Origin: an uncultured Desulfobacterium sp.
GTDB lineage: Bacteria > Desulfobacterota > Desulfobacteria > Desulfobacterales > Desulfobacteraceae
Length of the DNA stretch: 13,997 nucleotides
NCBI GenBank assembly: GCA_937124525.1
Contig: CAKZLA010000421.1
Coordinates: 1 to 13,997, forward strand
Reading direction: 5' to 3'
Positions 13,756 through 13,997 of the stretch are shown in pieces. How positions within the stretch are numbered: position 1 is the stretch's first letter; the number at the start of each line of letters is the position of its first letter. The translations under genes and the position numbers were made by a program. The notes below the pieces were generated by a model. The model was not told the origin of the DNA and did not search any database. It saw only the letters and a list, made by a program, of their open reading frames with translations.

Positions 13756-13938
13756 TCAACGTTGAAGCAACACCCCACGCAGGACCTCCACGGAGAAGGT
13801 TTTCTGGATAAAGTTGACGATTTTATCCAGAACGCCCTGATGGGAGATGACATTTTCAGTGTATCCCGACATATAAAGGACCTTAATATCTGGATAATGC
13901 TGAACAATTTTTCCATACAACGTAAATATTCGGTTTGC
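13756..13938 (-). pseudogene. 3' remnant of a hybrid histidine kinase or response-regulator receiver domain
   Basis: On the minus strand 60 codons run from just after an in-frame TAA (13939-13941) to a TGA at 13756-13758. There is no start codon suited to a complete gene. The residues IVQHYPDIKVLYMSGYTENV, then HQGVLD, then NFIQKTFSVEVL, match the last third of receiver domains found at the C-terminus of hybrid sensor kinases: the SGYT switch strand and the conserved FIQKPF lysine region, here KTF. The Asp phosphorylation site and the whole sensor part are missing. It ends 3 bp from the convergent aspartate kinase stop. Sequence beyond 13941 on its upstream side does not continue the domain, so the gene was cut by deletion or insertion. 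Confidence 0.65.
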
Positions 13939-13997
13939 TTATGTAAATGTTTGGACAGTGCCCCATATTCGCCTGTTTGGGGCTGCGTAGCATACTA

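Noticed and set aside
13686..13916. 76-codon minus-strand frame overlapping the aspartate kinase end
   Set aside because: The neighbouring frame encodes recognisable receiver-domain residues, so this one is a shadow.

Overview
The window reads as a chromosomal segment of a Gram-negative bacterium. Tripartite efflux machinery (RND pump, periplasmic adaptor, TolC-type outer-membrane channel) and two lipoprotein-type signal sequences support this. The gene styles (hybrid histidine kinase remnant, DUF3089 lipoprotein, ABC-binding/TolC fusion, ECHDC3-like crotonase), moderate base composition and many small intergenic repeats suggest a Desulfobacterota (Desulfobacteraceae-like) sulfate reducer. 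That placement is inference, not proof.

Layout. 1-502 has no complete gene: a frame open to the left edge, then two short terminal-inverted-repeat elements (190-293 and 367-487). At 503-1279 (minus) is a crotonase-fold protein with a good sigma70-type promoter. Diverging from it at 1584-2615 is a DUF3089 alpha/beta-hydrolase lipoprotein. 2857-9483 is a tight three-gene efflux operon: an unusual fusion of a periplasmic substrate-binding domain to a TolC-family channel, then a lipoprotein adaptor, then an RND transporter. A MazG-like nucleotide pyrophosphohydrolase (9559-9891, minus, TTG start) converges on it. A chain of small hairpins (9917-10035) follows, then a DUF1285-like protein (10107-10622, minus).

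10704-11524 is repeat-rich. It holds a longer relative of the 190-293 element, interrupted by an insert with a 77-bp imperfect palindrome, and two of three copies of a hairpin repeat. A secreted single-domain rhodanese (11525-12073) lies between two direct copies of that repeat. A monofunctional aspartate kinase with C-terminal ACT domains (12388-13752) follows a strong leader hairpin. The right end has a 60-codon remnant of a hybrid histidine kinase receiver domain (minus).

How the genes work together. The three efflux genes form one envelope-spanning unit, and the N-terminal domain of the channel could add ligand sensing or capture in the periplasm. The other genes look like single transcription units without a shared pathway. 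The most unusual items are the binding-domain/TolC fusion and the families of short palindromic elements. No complete transposase, CRISPR array, tRNA or rRNA is visible.
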